Shown here piece by piece: positions 53,472 through 63,400 of a stretch of 64,000 nucleotides of DNA; the first letter of the stretch is position 1; every line of letters starts with the position of its first letter. Origin of the DNA: Bin55 sp965220235 (lineage in GTDB: Bacteria > Pseudomonadota > Gammaproteobacteria > Pseudomonadales > Azotimanducaceae). Below the pieces are notes generated by a model, which saw only the letters and a list, made by a program, of their open reading frames with translations, ran no database searches and was not told the DNA's origin. Location of the stretch: assembly GCA_965220235.1 (NCBI GenBank), contig OZ244815.1, positions 2,294,001 through 2,358,000 on the forward strand, read 5' to 3'. The position numbers were made by a program, and so were the translations under genes.

Positions 53472-54551
53472 CTACAACGCTTCGAACGCGGTTTCGAAGT
53501 CACCAAAACGATGAATGATCAGTTCACCTGTCGATGACTCTTCAACTAGCATCGCTGATAGTCGCCAACGACTAATCAGATCCGCGCTAGCCTCAAGTCC
53601 CTTTACCGCTAATGCAGTCGCCCAAGCATCTGCCGTCGTTGCCTCTTCGGTATATACCGAAGCCAATAGGATTTCGTGATCGACGGGTCTCCCACTAATC
53701 GGATCCATCAAATGGCTCAATTGTTCGCCATCGATGGTCTTTACATTGCGGTATGTGCCCGACGTCGCGACCGCGCCTGATCCGCGTTCAAGATAACCTA
53801 GCACATCGTCTGGATCGTTCGGGTTCTCAATTCCGATCCGCCACAGCTCACCGAAGCGGTTCGTGCCGTTGACTCGCACCTCACCACCAATATCAACAAG
53901 GAAATTCTCGCACTCGAGTTTTAAAGTAAGCTCAGCTAGTCGATCTACAGCAAACCCTTTCGCAATCGCCGAGTAATCAATACGCGTGTCGACTAGGTTT
54001 TTTCTAATCGCGGGTGGCATTTCGCGGATTTCAATATGGTTCAGACCGGTCCGCATTCGCAAACTCACGACCTCCTCTGCACTTGGTGGAGCGTCAAGAT
54101 CGGTCGCGCCGAATCCCCAACGTTCGACAACCGGACCAACGGTAGGATCGAACGCACCTTGACTAGCAACGAAAATGCGTCGCGCATGTGACGTAACTGC
54201 GAGAAAATCAGGCGAGACCGAAATCCAGTTCTCACTCGTGTCTGAGTTAACTTTCGAGATCTCCGAATCGTCCCGATACGTTGAGAAAATCAGCGTCAAG
54301 CGATCGAGTTCTTGAGTAATCTCGGACTCATCCAGCGATTGATCACATACCGTTTCGACACGGAAATATGTACCCATCGTTGAACCTGTGATAACCCGGT
54401 TATCACGAGGTGCGCATGACGAAACGAGCAGAGCGAACGTCACCAACAGAAACGCATTTCGGTAGATGCGCTTCTCGTGTAAGTGAACGACTACGCTCTC
54501 GACACGACGTCCAGAAGAACTATACACAAAAACAGTCTTACCGGTTCCCAC
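53472..54551 (-). CDS. apbE: FAD:protein FMN transferase, lipoprotein
   Basis: The 359-residue protein has a lipoprotein signal ending in LVTFALLVSSCAPRDN, then GSTMGTYFRVETVCD, SAIAKGFAVDRLAELTLK, FLVDIGGEVRVNG and HLMDPISGRPVDHEIL, all typical ApbE blocks. ApbE transfers FMN onto threonine residues of Nqr/Rnf-type and related flavoproteins on the periplasmic side. The start is GTG at 54551, giving an unusually long n-region of about 35 residues before the hydrophobic stretch; no other in-frame ATG/GTG closer to the signal was found. Divergent from the symporter gene. Confidence 0.94.
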   Translation of the reverse strand: MGTGKTVFVYSSSGRRVESVVVHLHEKRIYRNAFLLVTFALLVSSCAPRDNRVITGSTMGTYFRVETVCDQSLDESEITQELDRLTLIFSTYRDDSEISKVNSDTSENWISVSPDFLAVTSHARRIFVASQGAFDPTVGPVVERWGFGATDLDAPPSAEEVVSLRMRTGLNHIEIREMPPAIRKNLVDTRIDYSAIAKGFAVDRLAELTLKLECENFLVDIGGEVRVNGTNRFGELWRIGIENPNDPDDVLGYLERGSGAVATSGTYRNVKTIDGEQLSHLMDPISGRPVDHEILLASVYTEEATTADAWATALAVKGLEASADLISRWRLSAMLVEESSTGELIIHRFGDFETAFEAL

Positions 54552-54632
54552 TAAAGCTAACTTTATGATTGCGCGTCGTCGCTCGGCGACCTAAGCACAC
54601 CGAATAGCTCGTTACTAACTCTAGGAGAATTC

Positions 54633-55910
54633 ATGGACAATCGCTTGTTGTTTCCCGCAGTCGTGGCTGCGGCGCTCCTCGGGTGGCTAATCGCCATGGT
54701 ATTCGGCGATGTGACATGGTTGAACGAGACAGCGGAACTGCTGAAGTCCATCTTCCTGTCAGCCCTCCGTGCTATCGTCGCCCCGCTCATTTTCTTTTCT
54801 TTGATTTCTGGAATTCTCCGACTCGGTGATACTACTGAGCTTGGTCGCATCGGCGGCACCACGGTTCTTTACTACCTTTCGACCACCAGCATTGCTATCG
54901 TGCTCGGATTGATCAGTGTGTTTCTGATTCATCCATGGACCTACACCGAAGCAGTGACGGCTTTACCAACTTCCGATACTGAACTCAGTTTACTTGGCGA
55001 CTCATCCGCAGGAATCGCCGGCATATTGGCGGGCGTTGTCAAGAGCACATTAATCAACCCGATTTCCGCGCTCGCACAAACCAACATTCTCGCTATTGTG
55101 GTGAATGCGCTCGTTATTGGACTCGCGCTTCTAATGATGACATCGAAGGAGAGTGGTGTTCGCCGAGGCGTAGCGACCATCACCGACGCACTGTTCAAGA
55201 TCACTGGTTGGATTATTTGGACCGTACCCATCGGTGTACTCGGCATTGTCTACCAACTATCGATCGTGACCGACATGTCATTGGTCATGCAGTTGTTGAG
55301 TTTCTCCTTGCTGGTCATCGTCGTAACGCTTATCCACGCCATCATCGTGCTACCTTCGTTTGCCTATTTCCTCGGCAACATGCATCCCGCAACGTTCTTC
55401 AAACACGCAGCCCGACCCCTCGTGGTCGCTTTTACGACGGCATCAAGTGCCGCAACCGTACCGGTAACCTTACAGGCTGCGGAAAACCTCGGCATTCGCA
55501 AGTCAACATTCAGTTTCGTCGTGCCATTTGGTGCAACGGCGAATATGGACGGCAGCGCTCTATTTGAAGGGATTGCAGCAGTATTCATTGCTTACCTTTT
55601 TGGCATTGAACTCGGCGCTATTCAGATTGTCGTGATCTTTTTCGCAGCGATGGCAGCATCGATCGGAGCACCTGGGATTCCTAGTGGATCGATGGTTGGA
55701 ATGCAGATGGTCCTAATTGCGGTTGGGCTACCCCTCGAAGCGATCGGGATTCTCTTAATTGTTGAACGACCGCTGGACATGATCCGAACCGCATGTAACG
55801 TTGAAGGCGACTTGGCTGGATGTACTGTCATCGATCGATTCGCGCATTTGTCATCTGAGGATACCGTCACCGTCGAACCCGAATCGGCGCAAGACACAGT
55901 GAACGCCTAG
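54633..55910 (+). CDS. Dicarboxylate/glutamate:cation symporter (DAACS family)
   Basis: The 425-residue protein has eight helices plus hairpins. SSAATVPVTLQAAENLG contains the serine-rich HP1-type motif, FVVPFGATANMDGSALFEG the NMDG cation site, and AAMAASIGAPGIPSGSMVGMQM the HP2 region. These are strong signatures of GltP/DctA-type transporters that import glutamate, aspartate or C4-dicarboxylates with Na+ or H+. ATG start with TAGGAG upstream. C-terminal acidic tail of about 50 residues. Confidence 0.95.
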   Translation: MDNRLLFPAVVAAALLGWLIAMVFGDVTWLNETAELLKSIFLSALRAIVAPLIFFSLISGILRLGDTTELGRIGGTTVLYYLSTTSIAIVLGLISVFLIHPWTYTEAVTALPTSDTELSLLGDSSAGIAGILAGVVKSTLINPISALAQTNILAIVVNALVIGLALLMMTSKESGVRRGVATITDALFKITGWIIWTVPIGVLGIVYQLSIVTDMSLVMQLLSFSLLVIVVTLIHAIIVLPSFAYFLGNMHPATFFKHAARPLVVAFTTASSAATVPVTLQAAENLGIRKSTFSFVVPFGATANMDGSALFEGIAAVFIAYLFGIELGAIQIVVIFFAAMAASIGAPGIPSGSMVGMQMVLIAVGLPLEAIGILLIVERPLDMIRTACNVEGDLAGCTVIDRFAHLSSEDTVTVEPESAQDTVNA

Positions 55911-55966
55911 ACCGTCTCAATAAAATCACGTCGAATTACGTTTTCTAACTCGGTATAAGGATTCCT

Positions 55967-56737
55967 ATGCCCGAATTCTGCAAGGTCGACCAAAAAGACC
56001 ACATCTTCACGGTAACCATCAACCGTCCAGAGCGACTGAATGCGCTCCACCCACCCGCCAACGCAGAACTCGGGGAGGTATTCGATGCCTTCGCTGCGGA
56101 CGACGACATGTGGGTCGCGATCATCACGGGAGAAGGCCGCGGTTTTAGCGCGGGTAACGACCTTCGCTACCAAGCTGAAGGCGGTGAACGCGTAGCAACA
56201 CCTCGAGGCTTTGGTGGTTTGACGTCGCGGTTCGATCTCACCAAACCAGTCATCGCTGCGGTTAACGGCGTATCGATGGGCGGCGGATTCGAAATCGCCC
56301 TAGCCTGTGATCTGATCATTGCCTCCGACCGCGCAGTGTTCGCACTACCCGAACCAAAGGTTGGTTTGGCCGCACTTGCTGGTGGACTGCAACGACTACC
56401 GCGCCAAATCGGCGTAAAACGTGCGCTCGGAATGATTCTGACGGGGCGTCATGTTTCCCCGGAAGAAGGCAAGGAACTTGGTTTCGTAAACGCCGTCGTG
56501 CCGCATGACGAACTGATGGCAGAGACCCATCGTTGGGTCGAAATGATCCTGGAATGTGCGCCGCTTTCTATTCGCGCAAGCAAGGATGTCGTCTATCAGA
56601 GTCTGTCGATGGATTCCCTTGAAGGTTCCATGCAGGTCCCGTATGACAGCGTTCGTGCGCTCTCGCGCAGTGAGGACTTTGTCGAAGGCCCACGCGCGTT
56701 CTCAGAGAAACGCCCGCCGAATTGGAAAGGTCGCTAG
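55967..56737 (+). CDS. Enoyl-CoA hydratase/isomerase family protein (second crotonase)
   Basis: The 256-residue crotonase has the oxyanion-hole blocks GEGRGFSAGNDLRY (about 46-59) and AAVNGVSMGGGFEIALACDL (about 100-119), with Glu in GGGFEIA at the first catalytic position. The second position is PKVGLAALAGGLQRLP, without the usual Glu, so ordinary hydration may be impaired. Acts on an acyl-CoA in the cytoplasm. ATG start at 55967. It follows the symporter by 56 bp and may share its transcript. Confidence 0.9.
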   Translation: MPEFCKVDQKDHIFTVTINRPERLNALHPPANAELGEVFDAFAADDDMWVAIITGEGRGFSAGNDLRYQAEGGERVATPRGFGGLTSRFDLTKPVIAAVNGVSMGGGFEIALACDLIIASDRAVFALPEPKVGLAALAGGLQRLPRQIGVKRALGMILTGRHVSPEEGKELGFVNAVVPHDELMAETHRWVEMILECAPLSIRASKDVVYQSLSMDSLEGSMQVPYDSVRALSRSEDFVEGPRAFSEKRPPNWKGR

Positions 56738-56859
56738 ACCCTACAACTTTGCCCTGTCCATAACGGAAAAACTGCAGACTGCGTCCCTGCGTACGAATTG
56801 AAAACCACCGTGCTCTTGCGAGTTAGAGAGCATGCATAGGCACGCGGACGCATAACGAG

Positions 56860-58458
56860 ATGTCGGCGCGGTTTCGCTGGGATTTCCCGTACGCCTCAAG
56901 ACGAGCGCCGGTCATCGCGCGCAATGTGGTTGCGACTTCGCAGCCACTAGCATCCCAAGCGGGGATTCGCATCTTGCAGGATGGCGGTAACGCTGTCGAC
57001 GCGATCCTCGCCTCTGCTATCACGTTAACGGTCGTCGAACCTTGTAATAACGGTGTCGGCAGCGACGCGTTCGTGCAGATCTTCGATGGTGACCGTCTGC
57101 ACGGCTACACCGGATCTGGACGATCTCCGTCTGCATGGCAGCCGAGCCGATTCGCGAAATACGACGAAATGCCCAAGCAAGGTTGGGACGCAGTAACCGT
57201 TCCTGGCGCGGTCCAAACATGGGTAGATCTTCACGAGAAATTTGGTACCGTACCGTTCGAAGCGCTTTTTAAATCTGCGATTGAATACGCAAGCGATGGT
57301 TTTCACGTTGGTCATAAGACGGCACCACTCTGGCAACGAAGTGCTGAGATCTTTCGAGATTTTGAACCGTTCCAGAAGCACTTTTGTGTCGGCGGTCGAG
57401 CACCAAAGGCTGGCGAGCGGTACACAAGACCAGAACTAGCGGAAACGCTTCGCGACATCGCGTCGACGAGAGGTGAATCCTTCTATCGAGGTGCCTTAGC
57501 TCAAGCGATTGTCAATCAATCGACTGCCGAAGGTGGGTGCATGAACGTAAATGATCTAGCACAACATAAAGGAATATGGCAGGATCCACTCGCAATCGAT
57601 TACAACGACGTACGCCTACACGAACTCCCACCGAGTGGTCAAGGACTAGCAGCCCTTATCGCGCTCGGCATTCTGCGGCACACGAACGTGGCGAATTTGC
57701 AACCTGATACAGCCGAGTGGGTCCATTTACAAATTGAAGCGATGAAGATCGCAATTCGGGCAGCGTTTGATCACATTGCTGACCTAGACACGATGGCCGA
57801 TTACGTTACAACTGGAAAACTCCTCGACGAGGAGTCGTTGAAAAGAGCAGCATCGACCATTAGCGCGAAAGCAACCGATTTGCCGCCGCTTCAGCTGCCG
57901 GTAAGCCACGATACGGTATATCTGGCTACAGCTGATGCGTCCGGCATGATGGTGTCCTACATTCAGTCAAACTACATGGGGTTTGGCTCGGGTATCGTGA
58001 TCGATGGTACTGGAATCGCGATGCAGAACCGTGGTGCTGGATTCGTCCTAACTCCAAATCACCCTAACCAGGTCGGGGGAGGTAAACGACCGTACCACAC
58101 AATCATTCCAGGATTCGTCACGGATCTAAACGACGCGCCTCTCGCTGCCTTCGGGGTCATGGGTGGTCATATGCAGCATCAAGGTCACGTTCAAATGGTA
58201 AGTCGAATATTCGATCATCAGCAGAACCCCCAAGCGGCTTCCGACGCACCAAGATGGCACGTCACTCCAGAGTTCGACATCGTCCTAGAAAGAGGGTACG
58301 ATCCTTCAGTAACCGCTGATCTCCACATCCGTGGACACAATGTAAGATCAGAAACAGAGGAAAACCTCTTCGGAGGCGCACAACTGATCTGTCGACTTGA
58401 AGACGGTTATTGCGCTGGGTCAGATCATCGTAAGGAAGGATGCGCCTTAGGGTTCTAG
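56860..58458 (+). CDS. Gamma-glutamyltransferase family protein
   Basis: The 532-residue Ntn-hydrolase precursor has ASQAGIRILQDGGNAVDAIL near the N-terminus, and the autoprocessing Thr at residue 352 in LPVSHDTVYLATADASGMMV. SYIQSNYMGFGSGIV and GGGKRPYHTIIPG follow. No signal peptide, so it is cytoplasmic like the YwrD-type branch rather than periplasmic GGT. Substrate may be gamma-glutamyl compounds or cephalosporin-like amides. ATG at 56860; the region before it is 122 bp. It converges with the DUF4143 gene at 58522. Confidence 0.93.
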   Translation: MSARFRWDFPYASRRAPVIARNVVATSQPLASQAGIRILQDGGNAVDAILASAITLTVVEPCNNGVGSDAFVQIFDGDRLHGYTGSGRSPSAWQPSRFAKYDEMPKQGWDAVTVPGAVQTWVDLHEKFGTVPFEALFKSAIEYASDGFHVGHKTAPLWQRSAEIFRDFEPFQKHFCVGGRAPKAGERYTRPELAETLRDIASTRGESFYRGALAQAIVNQSTAEGGCMNVNDLAQHKGIWQDPLAIDYNDVRLHELPPSGQGLAALIALGILRHTNVANLQPDTAEWVHLQIEAMKIAIRAAFDHIADLDTMADYVTTGKLLDEESLKRAASTISAKATDLPPLQLPVSHDTVYLATADASGMMVSYIQSNYMGFGSGIVIDGTGIAMQNRGAGFVLTPNHPNQVGGGKRPYHTIIPGFVTDLNDAPLAAFGVMGGHMQHQGHVQMVSRIFDHQQNPQAASDAPRWHVTPEFDIVLERGYDPSVTADLHIRGHNVRSETEENLFGGAQLICRLEDGYCAGSDHRKEGCALGF

Positions 58459-58521
58459 CAAGTACTCAATGCAGGTTTGGTCGCGTTCGACGATCTCAAA
58501 ATCACAAAGAAGCACTAGGAA

Positions 58522-59676
58522 CTAAATCAGATCTCCTGCTTGCAACTCCGCTATGAACTCGGTGTACGGTACGATGTCGATACTGCCGATTCGTCGTCTG
58601 TCATTTTCCGGGACGACTACGATCGCTCGTTTTGGTTTATAGTCATTGACGAAGGTGTTGATCGGCTTCAAATCACTTTGACGGCGCACACGAGACTTTA
58701 CCTCAATCGCGACTTCACCAGAACCCAAAACAAAATCCACCTCGTACCCGGATTTTGTTCGCCAATATTGGATTTCGAAACGTCTTTCTAAGAGACTGCG
58801 TGCCATCCAAATTTCCATCAAAATGAAGTGCTCAAATGCCCTTCCAAACTCGCTGCTTCGTACCGACGAAACGCTTCGATCGCACAGTCTTCCAGCAACA
58901 CCAACATCGAATAGATAGAACTTCGGCGCGTGAATGATCGTTTGACGACCAGTACTGGCAGTGAATGGATAGATTAGATACCCAACCAGCGTATCGACCA
59001 ACATCTCGAAATAACTCCGAACTGTCTGATGATGTACACCACAGTCCTGTGCGATTGAACTGTAATTTAGTTGCTCTCCGTGACAGTACGCTAAAGCGTT
59101 GAAGAACCGAGAAAACGCAGAGACATCTCGTACATAGGCTTCGTTGTAGATTTCGGTCTCAAGGTAATTGCTCAAGTAGCTATCCAAGTTTCGTGGATTA
59201 CGTTCTGTGTAGAAACGTGGGAGCAAGCCGTGGTTCAGAGCTCGGAGCAAACTAAATTCAGGTATCTCCATCATCGAGAGCGGAAACATCTGAAATCGCC
59301 ATGCCCGTCCGCCTAGAAGGTTCACATCTGGTCGTTTGAGTTTACGGGCGCTAGACCCACAGAGAATAAAAGAGAGTCCTCTTAATTCGATCAATCGATG
59401 CACTTCGTTCAGAAGGCGGGGTACATTCTGAATCTCATCGATTACGACCGGGGTTTTCAGTTTTTCTTCCGGCAGTGCCGCCAACACCTCACCGAGTACT
59501 GTAGGACGTAGGGTGAATCGATTGATCTCGTCGAAATCTAACAGGTCGAAATAGACGGAACTTTCAAAATTCGATCGCAAGTACCTTGTTTTACCGGACT
59601 GCCGAGGACCCCAAAGAAACGCTGATTGACGCTCCGGCAGCTCGATTCTCAAGCATCGCTTGTAGCTTATGGCCAA
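58522..59676 (-). CDS. DUF4143-family ATP-binding protein (second copy)
   Basis: The 384-residue protein has Walker A GPRQSGKT at 23-30, Walker B-like TPVVIDEIQNVPRLL, the sensor-like FILCGSSARKLK, an HTH-like segment (YSSIAQDCGVHHQTVRSYFE) and the C-terminal DUF4143 nuclease-like motif SGYEVDFVLGSGEVAIEVKS. Same family as the gene at 15561-16796, but sequences differ clearly, so not a recent duplication. The start is TTG at 59676; no ATG or GTG is available in frame. A 36-bp palindrome lies 15 bases upstream. Confidence 0.93.
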   Translation of the reverse strand: MAISYKRCLRIELPERQSAFLWGPRQSGKTRYLRSNFESSVYFDLLDFDEINRFTLRPTVLGEVLAALPEEKLKTPVVIDEIQNVPRLLNEVHRLIELRGLSFILCGSSARKLKRPDVNLLGGRAWRFQMFPLSMMEIPEFSLLRALNHGLLPRFYTERNPRNLDSYLSNYLETEIYNEAYVRDVSAFSRFFNALAYCHGEQLNYSSIAQDCGVHHQTVRSYFEMLVDTLVGYLIYPFTASTGRQTIIHAPKFYLFDVGVAGRLCDRSVSSVRSSEFGRAFEHFILMEIWMARSLLERRFEIQYWRTKSGYEVDFVLGSGEVAIEVKSRVRRQSDLKPINTFVNDYKPKRAIVVVPENDRRRIGSIDIVPYTEFIAELQAGDLI

Positions 59677-59691
59677 TTTACTGACAATTAG

Positions 59692-59727
59692 TTAAACTTT
59701 TAGATAATATATTATCAAAAAGTTTAA
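59692..59727. promoter_or_regulatory. 36-bp near-perfect palindrome upstream of the second DUF4143 gene
   Basis: TTAAACTTTT (59692-59701) and AAAAGTTTAA (59718-59727) flank the perfect inner palindrome GATAATATATTATC (59703-59716); only the A/A pair at 59702 and 59717 breaks symmetry. It is 15 bp upstream of the TTG start, where a promoter would lie. Best read as an operator, possibly bound by the ATPase itself through its HTH-like segment. Confidence 0.7.
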
Positions 59728-60485
59728 TTTCCTGAGATCAAATTAGAATTTCGGTTGAATGCTTGTCTAACCCTCGTCGTGGCCAAAGTTTAGCTGCCAT
59801 TGCACGAACTAGGGCAGAAATGAAATTTAGTGCTTCGTTTTACTGCCGATCCGTCGTCTCCAGTGACCACTTCGCGCCTGAGCAGCTCATAGAGCTGTGG
59901 GGTGGACCGTTTTAAGCTGGGGTCTGATGTACGATACGCGATGACATCGGGAGTTCACCGTCCAACGAGACAACCGTAAATGTAATCGAGCTGCCGTGCG
60001 GTCACTACGCGGGGTAGGAATGAAGCGTCGACGATGTCGTATGTTCACCAAACGATATGCGAGCCGACGATTTAATCCACCCCACGGACCCCTTTGGTCG
60101 ACGCTTGCGGGAAATGGTCGAGGGCTATACGCTGAGTAGCCGCGCAATGGCGCGTTGGGTCCAACCACTTGATAAATACGCTTCGATCGTGCATCGTTGC
60201 GGTAATGTCAGGCGACAGTTGATGACTTCGACCATGAGACGTATCTTTGTTATGTTTGCAAACGCGAGTGTGCGACAACCGTCCGGCACATTTCAACTAA
60301 GACGAAAATCGAGGCTGCTTTTTTTTACAAATATGCGCTAGTGTTGCACTTTAGGGTTAAATACACGAAATAGTCAAATTCATGAGCAGTGCTTCTCTAC
60401 TGTGTTCTTGCAGAACTTGCTTGACTCAACTGAATAGATCGTTGTCAAGTATTTCCTCGATTGTCAAGAGAATCTGCGTTCATTT
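59728..60485. other. Gene-poor region (758 bp)
   Basis: No reading frame here has recognisable protein features. Short frames on both strands are of low quality. The peptide IELPCGHYA, readable near 59978, might be a remnant of a decayed gene, but this is too short to name. A T8 run lies at about 60319-60326. The 3' part should contain the promoter of the gene at 60486. Confidence 0.45.
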
Positions 60486-63400
60486 ATGAATTACCGATTG
60501 AGCGCTCTTCGGTGGGTAGTCTCGCGCAGTATCGCCAAGATCGGGTTACTCTGTTGGTTCAGCGTTACTTCAACAGCGCTTGGTCACGGTGATACACATG
60601 AACAGATCGAGGTGCTCAGTGCTTCGCTCAAACGAAATCCCGATCATGTTGCTTCCCTTCTTGAGCGTGCAGATATATATCGCAGGCACCGTGACTTTGA
60701 CGAGGCTCTGGAGGATCTGAATCGTGTTCGCTTACTTTCTCCAACGAACAACACAGTTTTCTTTTTAACGGGCTTGACACTTCTCGAACAAGGTAAATTC
60801 AACGAAGCTGAAACGGCGCTTCAGATCTACATCGATCGATCGCCAAGTAGCCCGAGGGGTCATCTGGCACTCGCGAAAGTGTTTACTCAGCAGAAACGAC
60901 ACCTGAATGCCGCACAAGAGTACGAGTTAGCCATAGAAAACCATTCGACTCCAACGCCGGACCACTATCTCGCTAGAGCTCATGCATACAAAGAAGCTGG
61001 GAAACCGTATTTATCTCGGGCATTGGAAGGACTCGAGGAAGGTATCGCATTGATTGGACCTCTTCTCACATTTCAAAGGCTTGCGATAGAAATTGAAATA
61101 GTTCAGGGAAACCATCAGAGTGCGATTGATCGAGTCGATCTGATTCTGCAAAATGTAGATCGAAAGGAAACGTGGCTCGTCAGAAAGGCTAAAGTGCTCT
61201 CCTCAATTGGTCGAAAAGAGGAAGCGAAACAGCAATTTCTACTTGCTGAACGCTCAATTGAGTCACTTCCCAAGAGAATGAGAACATCACCAGCCACACT
61301 AGCTTTGAAAGAGACGATTCAAGAGAGTTTGAACCGCGACATTCGAGAAGAGGACGTTCAAGATGAACCCGACACCCCCCCCCATAAGAAAACTTTGCTC
61401 ATAGTCGTTCTTCTGAGCGTTTCTCTTGTTTTCGCGGCGTCTGTCGCTAATGCGGAGGAGCTAATCGCAAGAGGTTCGACCTGGCTGTACATGGATGACG
61501 GTAGCGATTTAGGTACCGCCTGGCGTGCAACGGACTATGACGACTCAGACTGGGAATCAGGTCCGGCACAACTCGGTTTCGGCGACGGCGACGAAGCAAC
61601 TACATTGGCGAGTGGACACATTACCTACTACTTCCGTCAACACTTTACTCTTGAAGACACAGAAAATATCGCTGGTCTTTCACTATCGATCCTAAGAGAC
61701 GACGGAGCGGTCGTCTATTTAAATGGCACCGAGGTCTATCGGACCAACATGCCAGACGGAACGATAACGGCGAATACCACTGCTCCCGCTGCGGTAGAGA
61801 CAAATGAATTTTTCTTGCACGAATTTGATTCTTCAGCTTTGCAGCAAGGAAATAATGTCGTAGCAGTTGAAGTTCACCAGAATAGTCTCCAAAGTTCGGA
61901 TGTAAGTTTCGATTTTTCGCTCGAAACCACGGATACTGAACCAGGAGCTAATACCATCGTTGAAATTGGGTCAACGTGGAGTTATCTTGACGACGGGAGC
62001 GATCAAGGAACGACGTGGAGGGAAACGAATTTCGATGATTCGAATTGGGCATCCGGTCCAGCAGAACTTGGTTTTGGCGAAGGTGATGAAGCCACAACGC
62101 TGACTTCCGGGCATATCACCTACTACTTTCGGCATAAATTCAATATTGACGACTTAGATGCGATCGTCGGATTCGGTCTGCGATTAAAACGTGACGACGG
62201 AGCGGTCGTTTACCTGAACGGCACTGAAATTGCTAGATCTAATCTTTCGGGAGACGTCACCTCGACCACTCTCGCTGAAAACGCCTCAGATGATGGACAG
62301 AACTTCCACCGATTCCAAGTAACGAAAGACTCCGCCGTGCTTGGTGAAAACACATTGGCCGTAGAAGTACACCAAGTCTCACTTACGAGCTCAGACCTTA
62401 GTTTCGACTTGTCATTAGCCTGGATCGGTGAAGATGAATCACCAGAAGTCGTGCGTGGGCCGTATCTCCAGATGGGAACACCATCATCGATGATCGTTCG
62501 GTGGCGTACAGACGGCTTTACCGATACGAAACTCTCCTATGGCCTCGCGGTCGACGACTTGACCGAAACCATAGCGAATGAATCTCTGACCACCGAGCAT
62601 GAGGTACTCATTTCAAACCTAGATTCGAATACCAAGTACTTTTACGAAATTGGCAATTCGAATATGACATTTGCGGGCAACGACTCCGACCATTTCTTTA
62701 AGACCTCTCCTCCCAAGGGATCCGATGATCCTGTTCGTATCTGGGTCATTGGCGATTCTGGGCAATGTGCGATAGACAACCAAGGATGTATGGATGTCAA
62801 CGCCGTAATGGAAGAATACCTCGAGTGGTCATCAGAGAATCGCGACGTACAAGCAGACATCATCCTCATGCTTGGAGACAATGCATATAACGATGGCACC
62901 GATAGCGAGCACACACGCGGCTTGTTCGAGCCACTTGCGAAAGTACTTAGAAATCACGTATTGTGGCCAGCACCTGGGAATCACGAATTCGGGGCGTCCG
63001 ATTCGCCGTCACAGTCGGGACCGTACTACGAAGCCTTTACTCTTCCTAAGTCTGCAGAAGCGGGAGGTGTAGCTAGCGGGACGGAAGCTTACTACTCCTT
63101 CGACTACGGCAATGTCCATTTCGTTGCCCTAGACTCACACGATACCGACCGCTCTGCCCCAGACAACCCCACGACAAATATATGCCCCGACAGCGGTGAA
63201 GGCGGAGCCATGTATAGCTGGCTCTGCGAAGATCTCGCCGCGACTTCGCAAGACTGGATTTTTACCTTTTGGCACCATCCGCCATACACAAAAGGTTCGC
63301 ATGATTCGGATGCCGAAACTCAACTCATCGAGATGCGGCAGCGGTTTAACCCGGTAATTGAATATTTCGGCACAGATCTGAACCTAACGGGTCACAGTCA

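Noticed and set aside
59887..60168. 93-residue minus-strand open frame
   Set aside because: Proline/arginine-rich with no recognisable domain or ribosome-binding site; treated as noise.
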